Positions 1-9,066 are shown, counted from the stretch's first letter. The stretch is DNA of 64,000 nt from Chromatiaceae bacterium (GCA_026984455.1 JALSSC010000002.1:30531-94530), one strand, 5' to 3'. Notes: a model not told the origin generated them from the letters alone. A program made the numbers and translations.

Positions 1-25
1 GACCACGGCGGCGGGAGAGGGCCAT
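1..25 (-). CDS. MotB/OmpA-type protein, first 8 codons only (partial)
   Basis: An ATG at 25 opens a reading frame that leaves the window after eight codons (MALSRRRG). It starts two bases after the stop of the MotA-like gene. A basic, Arg-rich N-terminus right behind a MotA/TolQ/ExbB-type channel gene is what one expects of a MotB-like stator partner with a peptidoglycan-binding domain. The identity is inferred from position; nothing else of the gene is visible. Confidence 0.4.
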
Positions 26-27
26 GT

Positions 28-867
28 TCACCCCCGCCCGCGGGGCGGTTCTTCAAGGAGCCGTCGGAGCAGCTCGCGCTCGGCGCGGATCTCCTCCACC
101 AGGCGCTCCAGGGCGCCCCCGCCCACCGGCGACGCGGATTCGTCCACCTGGGGGCCCTCCCCGCCGGGGGCCTGGATCAGGCGGGTCACCCCGGTGAGCC
201 ATTCCTCCAGGCCGTTGAAGAAGCGGTTCTGGACATGGCCGGCCTGGAGGTCGATGAAACCCAGCACCAGGGAGCCCCCCAGCCCGAACAGGGAGGAGCT
301 GAAGGCGGTGCCCATGCCGGCCAGGGGGGCGCGCAGGCCGGCCTTGAGTTCCTCCAGCAGGGCCACGAAGTCACCGCCCTGGACGTGCAGGGCATCGATC
401 ACCCCGGTCACCGCCTGGATGGTGCCGAGCAGGCCCCAGAAGGTCCCCAGCAGGCCCAGGAAGACCAGCAGGCCGATCAGATAGCGGGACACCTCGCGGG
501 ACTCGTCCAGGCGCTCGCGGATGCCATCGAGGACCGTGCGCAGGGACAGGGCGGAGAGTTCGAAGCGATCCTTGGCAAGGCGCGAGAGGTGGCGCGCCAG
601 GGGCTTGAGCAGGCGCGGCTCGGCGCTCAGCGAACGCCCGCTCTGGCCGGTGCGGAACATGCGGATCCAGCGCACCTCGGCACCCAGGGCCCAGACCTGC
701 CAGAGATTGATCCCGATCCCCACCGCCAGCACCGCCAGGATCAGGCCGTTGAAGCCCCAATTGGCCAGAAAGGCGCTGCGCAAGGGGGCGAACAGCAGGG
801 CGCAGACCGCGCCCGTGAGGGCCAGGTAGAGGCCCATCCAGATCAGGCCGTGGCGGGGGTTGCTCAT
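28..867 (-). CDS. MotA/TolQ/ExbB-family proton channel protein
   Basis: Protein of 279 residues, probably the inner-membrane channel half of a proton-driven stator-like complex. A hydrophobic segment follows the short N-terminus, a second lies at about residues 40-60, and the C-terminal half carries the family core: LLVFLGLLGTFWGLLGTI, then a loop rich in Gly and Ala (LAGMGTAFSSSLFGLGGSLV). The end is charged and helical. The start at 867 is chosen because GAGGAG lies about ten bases upstream; the open frame runs on to 1035 but that part is not protein-like. The next gene downstream begins like a MotB partner. Flagellar, gliding, defence (Zorya-type) or envelope roles cannot be separated here because the downstream genes are outside the window. 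Confidence 0.75.
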   Translation of the reverse strand: MSNPRHGLIWMGLYLALTGAVCALLFAPLRSAFLANWGFNGLILAVLAVGIGINLWQVWALGAEVRWIRMFRTGQSGRSLSAEPRLLKPLARHLSRLAKDRFELSALSLRTVLDGIRERLDESREVSRYLIGLLVFLGLLGTFWGLLGTIQAVTGVIDALHVQGGDFVALLEELKAGLRAPLAGMGTAFSSSLFGLGGSLVLGFIDLQAGHVQNRFFNGLEEWLTGVTRLIQAPGGEGPQVDESASPVGGGALERLVEEIRAERELLRRLLEEPPRGRG

Positions 868-1086
868 GGTGGCGGTGCTCCTCGGACGATGCGCCGCAAT
901 ATACCCCAGGCGCGGCGGCTTGGGGACTGCAGCCATCGTCTCTCCCGGGCGAAGCAAAGGACTTTCGGTGACGAACGGTTGGCTGCGCCAGATACCCGGC
1001 GCCTCAAGGTATGGGGGGCGGGACCGATAATTCATTCAGCGACACCACCCGCCCCCGTATGGGCGCCCTTTGCGAGGAGACGCATC

Positions 1087-1590
1087 TTGACCACACACCC
1101 GAGCAACAGATCGGGCGGTTTCACCCTCACCGAGCTCATGGTGACGCTGGCGATCGCCGCGATCCTGGCCACCGTGGCCATCCCCACCTACCGCCAGCAG
1201 GTGGAGAAGGCGCGCAAGGCCGAGGCCAAGACCAACCTGAGCGCCCTGGCCCTGCTGCTGGAGCAATACAACTCCCTGTACGGGCGCTATTGCCCAGACT
1301 GTACCGATAGCGCGGCCCACACCTACCAGTACAAGGAAAACGCGAGCGGCAGCGCCACCACAGACCAGATCACGAGCTGGCTGGATTTCCGCCCCAAGCA
1401 GGCCACCGACGCCGGCGCGGTGCGCTTCGACTACAAGATCGTGGCCACCGCCGACAGCGCCTATACCCTCACCGCCACCTCGGTGGCCGGGCGCGGGGCC
1501 CCCGAGAACTGGGCCCTGACCCTGGCCGAGGACGGCACCAAGACCGAACGAGACCTCTCCGCGGGCACCACGTCCGCAGGATGGAAATGA
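1087..1590 (+). CDS. Type IV pilin-like protein (PilE type)
   Basis: Protein of 167 residues, first of a six-gene minor pilin/PilY1 set. It has a class III signal peptide: an 11-residue leader ending in Gly11, then Phe12 and a Glu at +5 (GGFTLTELMV), followed by the usual hydrophobic helix and IPTYRQQVEKARKAEA. A YCPDC motif could form a small disulfide loop. It should be cleaved and N-methylated by PilD and assembled into or onto a type IV pilus. The TTG at 1087 is preferred: GAGGAGA stands six bases before it and it places the leader correctly, while the open frame continues upstream to 235 without plausible protein. PilE-like minor pilin fits best; a major pilin is less likely at the head of a pilY1 operon. 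Confidence 0.85.
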   Translation: MTTHPSNRSGGFTLTELMVTLAIAAILATVAIPTYRQQVEKARKAEAKTNLSALALLLEQYNSLYGRYCPDCTDSAAHTYQYKENASGSATTDQITSWLDFRPKQATDAGAVRFDYKIVATADSAYTLTATSVAGRGAPENWALTLAEDGTKTERDLSAGTTSAGWK

Positions 1591-1591
1591 C

Positions 1592-2113
1592 ATGAACCAA
1601 CAGCCATCCCCCGCCCCCCGCACCCTGCACGTCCGCTGCCACCCTCTCCCCCGGAGCCGGGGTGAAGGGATCGCCAAGACGCCCGCCTACTTTCCTCTGC
1701 CGGTCCAGTGCCGGCATCACGAGGGCTTCGCCCTCATCACCGTGATGCTGCTGCTGTTGCTGTTCACGGTCTCGGGCATGGGCACCCTGTACAACGTCCA
1801 GGCCGGAAGCAAGAGCGCCGGTTTTCTGCGCCAGGAGGTGGTGCGCTTCCAGCAGGCCGATGGCGGCGCCGTCTCGGTCCTGGGCTACATGACCGCCTTC
1901 AAGCAGACCAACGTGCCGCGCGAGGTCAAGGATACCGATGCCTACTCGGTGGGGCTGCGCGTGATCGGTGACAGCGTCCGCTATCCCGCCGGGTTCTCGG
2001 TACTCTGGAAGGGCGTGGACGTGCACGAGACCGCCGCCTCCAGCGATGGCAAGGCCGAGGTAGAGGTGGTGGCCTTCGTACCCGTCGCCCCCGCCACCTA
2101 TGGCAACGAATGA
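1592..2113 (+). CDS. pilX: PilX-like minor pilin with unusually long leader
   Basis: Protein of 173 residues. After about 45 residues comes GFALITVMLLLLLFTVSGMG, a prepilin-type cleavage site (Gly45/Phe46) and membrane helix. The +5 position is Thr rather than the Glu of most pilins. The body (QQADGGAVSVLGYM) fits the PilX/PilX_N type, which helps prime pilus assembly with PilY1. The leader is far longer than usual and no start codon lies in frame nearer the cleavage site; its DNA contains a palindromic REP-like stretch at 1643-1668. The gene starts one base after the previous stop and its stop overlaps the pilY1 start (ATGA). Whether the long leader is processed normally is unknown. Confidence 0.75.
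   Translation: MNQQPSPAPRTLHVRCHPLPRSRGEGIAKTPAYFPLPVQCRHHEGFALITVMLLLLLFTVSGMGTLYNVQAGSKSAGFLRQEVVRFQQADGGAVSVLGYMTAFKQTNVPREVKDTDAYSVGLRVIGDSVRYPAGFSVLWKGVDVHETAASSDGKAEVEVVAFVPVAPATYGNE
1643..1668. repeat. REP-like palindrome inside the pilX leader
   Basis: CCCCGG, two bases, CCGGGG at 1649-1662, flanked by CCCTCT on the left and GAAGGG on the right. The layout resembles the CCCTCTCCC/GGGAGAGGG type of palindromic repeat common between genes in proteobacteria. Here it lies in frame within the coding sequence for the pilX leader. Confidence 0.45.
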
Positions 2114-5100
2114 GGTATCCGGTCATGCGTGCCCTGCTCTTCACCCTGTTCTCTCTTTCCGTGCTGTTCCAGCCCCCCGCCGGTGCGGCCACCCATACGG
2201 CCATCCTCAAGATCACCAACCCCAACGGGTCTGCCAGCGATGCCCCGGTCTACGCCTCGGCCCACGGCAGCGACTGGACCCAGGTCTACGTGGAAATCCC
2301 CGCCAAGCTCTACATGGACAAGGGCTGGTTGCGCGAAGACCTGCACAACCTGAGGTTCATCGACATCGACTCGGGCAACCTCGCCCTGGCCCACTGGGTG
2401 CCGCCCAAGAAGGATTCCAACCTGCGTATCGACAAGCTGGGCACCTGGTTGCTGGTGAAGGACCTCGCTCCCGGGGAGACCGAGACCATCCGCATGGAGA
2501 TGGTGGATGGGGCCAGTTACTACGCCAACCCCCGCGCCGGGAGCGACCGTACCTACGACCGGACCAGCTACAACGCGGCGTCCAGCGTCTTTCCCTGGTA
2601 CAGCTCCAACCTGGGCGACTGGAAATGGAATGCCACAGGGGGCTGGACCAGCAGCAACGTGAAATTCATCGACCATGCCCTGTATTCCGAGGACGATATA
2701 TGGGGTGACGACAAGAGCGACGCCGACGCCAAGACGGGCAAGGAATTCATCCTGACCCTGCACCTCCTCAAGTTCTACTACAGCAGCTCCAGCGAGGTGA
2801 TGTTCTATTTCCTCTCCCAGGCGCCCTACGACAAACCGGATGAGTTGAACACAAAGAACGGCTACCGTCTGTTCATCGCCAAGGCCGGGAACTATTCCTC
2901 CGTCTCCGACGATCTCCATTACAGCCGCCACCACTTCAAGCTGAAATTACAGCGGCGCACCGGTTCCGGCGGCTGGTCCACCCGGGCCGTGGGGGACTGG
3001 TATCCGTACCACAACTCCCGCCATAGACTGGACATCAAGGTCTCGCGCGACCGGGTGGGCCTCTGGATCAACGGCCGTCACTACCCCCTGACGGCCCGCC
3101 ATGGGGCCAGCGTGGACGCGCACAAGGATTACATCCGTGAGGATTCCTGGACCCAGGGTCACTTCGGCATCGACCGGCGGGGCTGGCACCGCTGCTGCGG
3201 CACCGACCTCAACTACCTCACCCTGCGCCGCCTGGTCTGGCAGGAGCCCACCTTCGAACTCTATGGTGACACCGACCTGGTGATCGGCCAGGGCAGCCCC
3301 GATCTGGGCCAGGACGTGGTGGAGATCGCCCCCAACCTGCAACGCATCCACGACACGGTGGGCGGTAACAGCCTCGACGACTATGTCTTCGCGGTCTTCA
3401 ACATCGCCCACCAGGACCAGATCATCGATGACTTCAAGCTCAAGCTGCGCAATCGCGGCAGCGCCGCCGAGACCTTCGATCTGACCATCCACAACAGCGC
3501 CCCGGACGACTGGTTGCTCTATCTCTGCGACTCGGGCGGCGGCAGTTGCAGCGCCACCCTGCCCGCCACGGCGACCCTGGCCGCGGGCGCAGCGCAGACC
3601 TGGACCCTGCGCCTGGTACCCACCCCCAGCGCCCTGTTCAACGGCAGCCGGGCCGATATCGACGTGCGCGTGGAGGCGCGGGGCGACGGCAGCTTCGACG
3701 CGGTGCGCTACAGCACCCGCATCCTCACCCAACTGGGTTGTTTCTGGCACTACAAGGCCCCCCAGTCCATCGCCTGGAGCGGCGGCCACGGCTACGACAA
3801 ACTCAACGACTACCAGGTCCTGGTGAAGATCCGCGGCGAGGCGACCCTGAGCAACGCGCGCGCCGATGGCGCCGATGTCCTCTTCACCGACGCCCAGGGC
3901 AACCTCCTGGACTTCTGGATCAAGTCCTTCGACCGCGCCCACGGCAATCTCGACGCCTGGGTCAAGGTCCCCGGCATCCCGGTGGGCGGGGGGGACATCT
4001 ATGCCTGGTGGGGGAACCCCGAATACAGCACCGGCCGTTCCGACCCCCAGGCCACCTTCGACCTCTGGGAAGACTGGGACCGGGACTATGTCTTGCATCA
4101 GCCCATCGGCTGTGACGACGACACCTTCGAGTGCGACGGCTGGGGCGACGATCCCCACGGCTGGGCCAACGTCCCCACTCCCGACGACGACTACAACTGG
4201 TGGGAGCTGGAAAATCTGGGCGGCAGCCATGTCCTCCAGGCCGACAAGGGGGGCAGCCACAAGTCCAGCGACACCGGGCCCTATATCCACAAGGGCGGCC
4301 TCGGCTGGGACCACTACGAGGTCTACTACCGGATGCATTCGGGGACCTACTACCAGTACGGCGGTGGCGGCACCTGGGGCAATCCCCAATACAACCCGGT
4401 CTATTTCAACGACGCCGGCAACATGTGGGGCATGGAGTTCTTCGCCGACAAGTACATCTTCCGCCCCTACGCGGCCGGCATCGACTACGTCTGGCAATAC
4501 CAGACCTATCCGCGCGACCTCCTCGGTGACCGCTTCCCCAAGCGCAATCACTGGTACTGGGTAAAGGTGCGGGTCTACAAGGACAAATCCACCGGTGATG
4601 CCCAGTTGCGCCTGCGCATCGCCCGCAACGATCCGGGCGACGTGGACGACGACAGCCACTACACCGCGGTGGGCGATTTCCTGGCCCCACCGGTGTTCTC
4701 TCTGGACTACGGCGAGATCGGTTTCGGGGGCTGGGACTCGGGCTTCGCCTTCGACGACGTACGGGTACGCAAATACGTCGAAGACGCCGCGGGCCACGAG
4801 CCCTCGGTCACTGCGGGCAGTGTCATCCCCCAGGATCCACGTGGGGTCATCACCCTGTCGTCCCCCCAGATCACCGCCCCCATCCTCGGCGGCCGTCCGG
4901 CCTATATCGACACCGAGACCATACCCTATGCCTGGCGCGGGGACATCAAGGTCTACTACGCCGACTGCTACATCAATGGTGAATGTCAGGGCAGCGAGGA
5001 TCAGGCCCATCGCGGCACCCTGAGCCCCTTCGGCCAGATCGACGCCGACACCGCCAAGGGGGCCGGCTGGTATCTCATGCGCCGTGCCCCCGGGGCCAAC

Positions 5101-6891
5101 AACGACAGCGCCGGTGATCCGCGCCGGATCTACACCACGGACGGAACCCATACGGACTGGGTGGATTTCGAGGCCGACAATTGCGCCGCCCTCGAGCCCT
5201 GGCTCGGCACCGGCGGCGCCTGTGACGCCGACGACGGCACCTATGACGAGACCGAACGCCTGGTGCGCTTCGTGCGCGGCTTCTACGTCCCCGAGATCCC
5301 GCGTTCCGCGGGCCGCAACCTCGACGCCCTGAGCGGTTATGGCGATGGCGACGGGGTGGCCGAGGACACCGAGCAGTGGAAACTGGGCGATCTGCTCCAC
5401 TCCAGCCCCCTGCTCGTGGGGGTGCCCAAGCTGGCCTATCAGGACGACAGCTATTGGGATTTCGTGGACGCCCACGACGACCGCGACCTGGTGGCCTACG
5501 CCCTCACCAACGAGGGCATGCTGCACGCCTTCCGCATCGCCCGGTACGACACCGATGCTTCGGCCTATCTGCCCGATGCGGACATGACGGAACTCTGGGC
5601 CTTCATACCCCATGCCGTGTTGCCTAACCTGAAACGCACCACCGACGCCGACCACGACTACCTCGCCGACGGCCTCCTGCGGGCCGTGGACGTGAACTTC
5701 GGCGGCGGTTGGCGCACGGTGCTGTTCGGCGGCCTGGGACGTGGTGGTCTCAGCTACTTCGCCCTGGACGTCACCGATCCCGCCGCCCCCAGGCTCCTGT
5801 GGGAACGGGCCGGCGACAAGGACACCTCGGGCACCACCCTGTCGGCGGCCGCCCTGGGCAAGCTGGACACCGACGGCGATGGCGAGGGGGACCTCTGGGT
5901 GGCGGTGCTCGGCTCCGGCTGGGACACCGACTATGCCGACAACTACGAGGACAAGTACGCCTGGCTGACGGTGCTGAACCTGGAGACCGGCGCGGTGGTC
6001 AAGAAGGTCCGGGTGAGCCCCAAGGTGGGCAATGTCCTCACCGATATCACCGCCCTGCGCGACGCCGCCGACGGCACCTTGAAGACCCTCTATTTCGGGG
6101 ACTACTACGGGGCCCTGTGGCGGGTGGACGGCAGCCGCCTCGGCGGCAGCGCCTTGGCCGACGGGGCCACCCTGGATGCGGCCACCGACATGCTCTTCCA
6201 GCCGAACGACTACGCCACCACCGGCCTGCCCTCGGCCGTGGCCCGCCCCATCACCGTGCGCCCACGGGTGGCCAAGGGCGAGGGCAGCGAATTCTGGGTC
6301 TACTTCGGCACCGGTGACTACAACGAGTACGAGGCCACCTATCCCCATCAGGCCTTCTACGGGCTCAAGGACCGCGCCGACCGTTATGTGGGCGATGCCG
6401 CCCTGGTGGACATGACCTCCACCGCCAGCACCAACACAAGCAGCGACTCCTGGTTCCTCCGCCTGGGGGTAAACGACCCGCACGACTATGTCCTGGCGAG
6501 CGGCACTCAGTCGCTCCACGACCGTAACGAACGGGTGTTGCGTCCAGCCGAGGTCTACGGCGGCTTCGTGTTCTTCACCAGCTTCGAGCCGGCCAACCTC
6601 CCCTGTGGCGGCGGCAAGTCACGCTTCTACGCCCTCAACTACCGGAGCGGGGCCCTGGAGAGCGGACTGTTCCAGGGGGTCGGCGCGGGGCTCGACGAGG
6701 TGCGCAGCGTGGAGACCGCCGATACCGGCATCCCCTCCCAACCCATGATCCTGGAGGGACAGAGCGGCCAGGGTACGGCCGTGGCCGCGGGTGTCACCTC
6801 CAGCACCTCGGGTGGGGTGACCCGCATCGAACTGGCCCCGGACAAATTCTCCACCGCCCTGGACATCCTGCTGTGGAGGGAGAAGCGATGA
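2110..6891 (+). CDS. pilY1: PilY1-type pilus tip adhesin with DUF2341-like modules
   Basis: Very large secreted protein (1593 residues) expected at the tip of the type IV pilus, where PilY1 proteins act in adhesion, surface sensing and control of retraction. A signal peptide ends near Ala27. Two stretches look like DUF2341 (around 75-135 and 560-640; the second has WVKVPGIPVGGGDIYAWWGN). From about residue 1080 the PilY1 beta-propeller begins (KLGDLLHSSPLLVG, LVAYALTNEGMLHAF, GGLGRGGLSYFALDVTDP). At about 1253-1261 it has DTDGDGEGD, an EF-hand-like loop matching the Ca site known from Pseudomonas PilY1. The start overlaps the pilX stop and the stop overlaps the next start. The N-terminal half is longer and different from the von Willebrand type of Pseudomonas PilY1, suggesting another ligand. 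Confidence 0.88.
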   Translation: MRYPVMRALLFTLFSLSVLFQPPAGAATHTAILKITNPNGSASDAPVYASAHGSDWTQVYVEIPAKLYMDKGWLREDLHNLRFIDIDSGNLALAHWVPPKKDSNLRIDKLGTWLLVKDLAPGETETIRMEMVDGASYYANPRAGSDRTYDRTSYNAASSVFPWYSSNLGDWKWNATGGWTSSNVKFIDHALYSEDDIWGDDKSDADAKTGKEFILTLHLLKFYYSSSSEVMFYFLSQAPYDKPDELNTKNGYRLFIAKAGNYSSVSDDLHYSRHHFKLKLQRRTGSGGWSTRAVGDWYPYHNSRHRLDIKVSRDRVGLWINGRHYPLTARHGASVDAHKDYIREDSWTQGHFGIDRRGWHRCCGTDLNYLTLRRLVWQEPTFELYGDTDLVIGQGSPDLGQDVVEIAPNLQRIHDTVGGNSLDDYVFAVFNIAHQDQIIDDFKLKLRNRGSAAETFDLTIHNSAPDDWLLYLCDSGGGSCSATLPATATLAAGAAQTWTLRLVPTPSALFNGSRADIDVRVEARGDGSFDAVRYSTRILTQLGCFWHYKAPQSIAWSGGHGYDKLNDYQVLVKIRGEATLSNARADGADVLFTDAQGNLLDFWIKSFDRAHGNLDAWVKVPGIPVGGGDIYAWWGNPEYSTGRSDPQATFDLWEDWDRDYVLHQPIGCDDDTFECDGWGDDPHGWANVPTPDDDYNWWELENLGGSHVLQADKGGSHKSSDTGPYIHKGGLGWDHYEVYYRMHSGTYYQYGGGGTWGNPQYNPVYFNDAGNMWGMEFFADKYIFRPYAAGIDYVWQYQTYPRDLLGDRFPKRNHWYWVKVRVYKDKSTGDAQLRLRIARNDPGDVDDDSHYTAVGDFLAPPVFSLDYGEIGFGGWDSGFAFDDVRVRKYVEDAAGHEPSVTAGSVIPQDPRGVITLSSPQITAPILGGRPAYIDTETIPYAWRGDIKVYYADCYINGECQGSEDQAHRGTLSPFGQIDADTAKGAGWYLMRRAPGANNDSAGDPRRIYTTDGTHTDWVDFEADNCAALEPWLGTGGACDADDGTYDETERLVRFVRGFYVPEIPRSAGRNLDALSGYGDGDGVAEDTEQWKLGDLLHSSPLLVGVPKLAYQDDSYWDFVDAHDDRDLVAYALTNEGMLHAFRIARYDTDASAYLPDADMTELWAFIPHAVLPNLKRTTDADHDYLADGLLRAVDVNFGGGWRTVLFGGLGRGGLSYFALDVTDPAAPRLLWERAGDKDTSGTTLSAAALGKLDTDGDGEGDLWVAVLGSGWDTDYADNYEDKYAWLTVLNLETGAVVKKVRVSPKVGNVLTDITALRDAADGTLKTLYFGDYYGALWRVDGSRLGGSALADGATLDAATDMLFQPNDYATTGLPSAVARPITVRPRVAKGEGSEFWVYFGTGDYNEYEATYPHQAFYGLKDRADRYVGDAALVDMTSTASTNTSSDSWFLRLGVNDPHDYVLASGTQSLHDRNERVLRPAEVYGGFVFFTSFEPANLPCGGGKSRFYALNYRSGALESGLFQGVGAGLDEVRSVETADTGIPSQPMILEGQSGQGTAVAAGVTSSTSGGVTRIELAPDKFSTALDILLWREKR

Positions 6892-7481
6892 CCTCCGGCC
6901 CCTGCCGCGGCCTGACCCTGCTCGAGGTCCTGGTGGCCATCCTCCTCATCGGTGTGCTGGCGGTGCTCGGCGGGATCGGCTTTGGTTCAGGACTGCGCCG
7001 GCACCAGACCCAGGCCTGCGCCGACCGTATCGCCGCGAGCCTCTATCAGATCCGCACCCAGGCCCAGGCCGAAGGCGAACGGGGAACACTCCTGCTCGCC
7101 CCGGGGGCCATCGCGGCCGATCTGGACGGCGACGGCAACAAGGAGTATTTCATCGGCTTTCTCGATCTCGATCGCAACGGCAATCTCGACACGGGCGGGG
7201 CCACACCCGACCGGGTGATCCTCCATGGCACCCCGGGCGATAGCTTGTGCAGCCCGGTGGTGCGGATCAATGCCGGCACCACCACCCGCAAGATCCAATT
7301 CAGCGCCCTCGGTTCCCTGCTCGGGGCCAGCGGCGACAACCTCTATCTCACCGCCGGCGACAAGGCGGCGCGGGTAGAGGTGGTCTCCCTTACCGGACTC
7401 ACCCGGGTGTACGTGAATATGGACGCCTGCGGCGGAGGTGTCTGCACCACCGCCCAGGAATGGATGGAGACCGGGTCGTGA
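6888..7481 (+). CDS. FimT/GspH-type pseudopilin with Ca-binding-like loops
   Basis: Protein of 197 residues with a prepilin signature: Gly8, then LTLLEVLVAILLIGVL with Glu at +5. The start at 6888 is chosen because GGAGGGAGAAG precedes it and it makes an ATGA overlap with pilY1; an in-frame ATG at 6873 lies inside pilY1. FimT/GspH proteins are minor pilins at the pilus base or tip, and FimT has been linked to DNA uptake in other bacteria. Two Asp-rich loops, DLDGDGNKE (about 78-86) and DLDRNGNLD (about 93-101), look like EF-hand Ca loops, unusual for this family. Cysteines near the C-terminus (ACGGGVC) could form a disulfide. Confidence 0.8.
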   Translation: MTSGPCRGLTLLEVLVAILLIGVLAVLGGIGFGSGLRRHQTQACADRIAASLYQIRTQAQAEGERGTLLLAPGAIAADLDGDGNKEYFIGFLDLDRNGNLDTGGATPDRVILHGTPGDSLCSPVVRINAGTTTRKIQFSALGSLLGASGDNLYLTAGDKAARVEVVSLTGLTRVYVNMDACGGGVCTTAQEWMETGS

Positions 7482-7966
7482 AGGGACGTGGCTTCTCCTT
7501 GGTGGAGGTGCTCATCTCCCTGGTCATCCTGGCCATGGGGGTGAGCGCCCTCGGTGGTATGTTGCTCACGGCCATGCGCCTGCAACAGAGCAATCTGCGG
7601 GTGGAGATGGCCAGCGCGCTGCTCGCCCAGACCATCGACGAACTCAAGACCCTCTCCAACCTCGAACTCCACGAGGCCACCCAGGTCCTCGATGCCTCCA
7701 GTCTGACGGCCCTCGCCGCCCAGTACCGCTTCAGTGGCATCGACACCACGAAGCCTGCGGGCTACGACTATGTGCGCTGGCGGGGGATCACCCGCACCGC
7801 CGCCGACGGCGGCAGTTATGTCTTCACCGTGAAGGCCGCGGTGGACGAGAAATACCTCTACCAGGACATCCTCAACCGGGTCCAGGTCACCGTGTTCTGG
7901 CCGGTGGGCCGGAGCGCCCGGCCGGCGGACTCGCTCCAGGCCGTGTTCTTCATCGAGAGGAAATAG
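7478..7966 (+). CDS. pilV: PilV-like minor pilin
   Basis: Protein of 162 residues beginning VKGRGFSLVEVLISLVILAMGVSALGG: a five-residue leader, cleavage after Gly5 and Glu at +5. The N-terminal pattern (SLVEVLISLVIL.MG..AL) is the PilV signature. The GTG start overlaps the previous stop as GTGA, so the upstream open frame from 7247 is ignored. PilV is one of the minor pilins that with PilW, PilX and FimU-like proteins prime pilus assembly and present PilY1. The protein ends in a beta-rich region (RVQVTVFWPVG). Confidence 0.83.
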   Translation: MKGRGFSLVEVLISLVILAMGVSALGGMLLTAMRLQQSNLRVEMASALLAQTIDELKTLSNLELHEATQVLDASSLTALAAQYRFSGIDTTKPAGYDYVRWRGITRTAADGGSYVFTVKAAVDEKYLYQDILNRVQVTVFWPVGRSARPADSLQAVFFIERK

Positions 7967-7968
7967 GC

Positions 7969-9030
7969 ATGAACAGGCACAAGCATCAATCGGGTCTGAG
8001 TCTGGTGGAGGTCATGGTCTCCCTCGCACTGTTCGGTCTGGTGGTCGCCGGTACCGTGGGCGCCTACTTCAGTTTCATCGAGACCTCGAGCCATGCCACC
8101 CAGGTCTCCCACCGCATCCTCGATGTGCAACTGGCCCTCAAGCTGTTGCAGCGCGACCTCAACATGGCCGGTTTCGGACTGCCCGCCGCCACCCGGGTCG
8201 CCGGCCTGGACGGGGGCGGCGAGACGGTCACCGAGGCCGCTGTGGGACTGGACATCGACGGCGATGGCGATGCCGGGGATACGGTTGTCAGCGATGTGGT
8301 CTACGTGGCCGACGGTTGGCAGATCGTCAAGGACATCACCGACAACGGCGCGGCGGACGGCGACATCATCGAAAGCCCCACCGACTACTTCGCCAAGCTG
8401 GTGCACCAGCGGGAGGCCGGCGGATATCACGCCGCCCTGACCCAGGACGTGGATTCCGGCGCCACTGCCCTGGCCGTCGACCGGACCGACATCAACCTCG
8501 GCGAAGAGGCCCATGCGGATGCCGATTTCGCCGCCGGCGACGCCCTGATCCTCTATGCCGAGGAGGCCTCCGGCACGGCCTGGTATGTGGAGGGCCACCG
8601 TCTGGCGGCGGTCTCCGGGGACAACCTCTCTCTGGCCGCCGGGGATGGCGTGGGCCGCGGCTACAGCGCCGCGGACAGCCGGATCGTGCCGGCGATCCGC
8701 TGGTACATCCACCAGGACACCGGCGAGGCCACACCCTGGCTCTACCGCAACGGCAGCCGGGTCCTGCCCGGGGTGGTGGATTTCCAGGTGGAATACGGGT
8801 ACGACCGCCACCACGACGGCCTGGAGTGGTCGGCGCAGACCCCGCCCGCGGGGAGCGTGGACGGCGCCGACAGCGGCGCGGCCGGTAACGAGGCGAAGAT
8901 CCCGTTGCTCGAGGCGGTGCGGGTTGAACTTGCGGTCGCCATGGGCGGGGCGTCCGGGGTCAAGACCTCGGGAGGGGGCGATGCACGCACCCTCAGGCGC
9001 TTCGAGACCACGGTGATCTTGAAGAACTGA
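7969..9030 (+). CDS. pilW: PilW-like minor pilin
   Basis: Protein of 353 residues, last of the pilus set, starting two bases after pilV. Leader of nine residues, cleavage after Gly9, then LSLVEVMVSLALFGLVV with Glu at +5. The following LALKLLQRDLNMAGFG is typical of PilW. At 95-104 it has DIDGDGDAGD, another Ca-loop-like sequence, so at least three proteins of this operon carry such loops. The C-terminal part (VDFQVEYGYDRHHDGLEW, ALRRFETTVILKN type ending) also fits PilW. It should work with PilX, PilV and the FimT-like protein in priming the pilus and carrying PilY1. Confidence 0.83.
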   Translation: MNRHKHQSGLSLVEVMVSLALFGLVVAGTVGAYFSFIETSSHATQVSHRILDVQLALKLLQRDLNMAGFGLPAATRVAGLDGGGETVTEAAVGLDIDGDGDAGDTVVSDVVYVADGWQIVKDITDNGAADGDIIESPTDYFAKLVHQREAGGYHAALTQDVDSGATALAVDRTDINLGEEAHADADFAAGDALILYAEEASGTAWYVEGHRLAAVSGDNLSLAAGDGVGRGYSAADSRIVPAIRWYIHQDTGEATPWLYRNGSRVLPGVVDFQVEYGYDRHHDGLEWSAQTPPAGSVDGADSGAAGNEAKIPLLEAVRVELAVAMGGASGVKTSGGGDARTLRRFETTVILKN

Positions 9031-9032
9031 CA

Positions 9033-9055
9033 GGCCGTCGGATCGGCGAACGGCC
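9033..9055. terminator. Possible terminator hairpin between convergent genes
   Basis: GGCCGT (9033-9038) and ACGGCC (9050-9055) form a six-base-pair stem with an 11-base loop in the 36-base gap between convergent pilW and the glycosyltransferase gene. There is no T-run, so this is only a weak candidate. Confidence 0.25.
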
Positions 9056-9066
9056 CACCGGCCGGG

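Noticed and set aside
28..867. Zorya-type defence channel (ZorA)
   Set aside because: Only the MotA-like gene and eight codons of its partner are visible; no ZorC/ZorD or other defence gene is present, so the claim cannot be supported.
235..1086. N-terminal extension of the first pilin frame
   Set aside because: Overlaps the MotA-like gene and the divergent control region; a ribosome site and correct prepilin leader place the start at 1087.
2947..6519. Long antisense open frame (1190 codons) over pilY1
   Set aside because: Low-complexity Gly/Ala/Val-rich translation opposite a well-supported gene; expected from high GC content.
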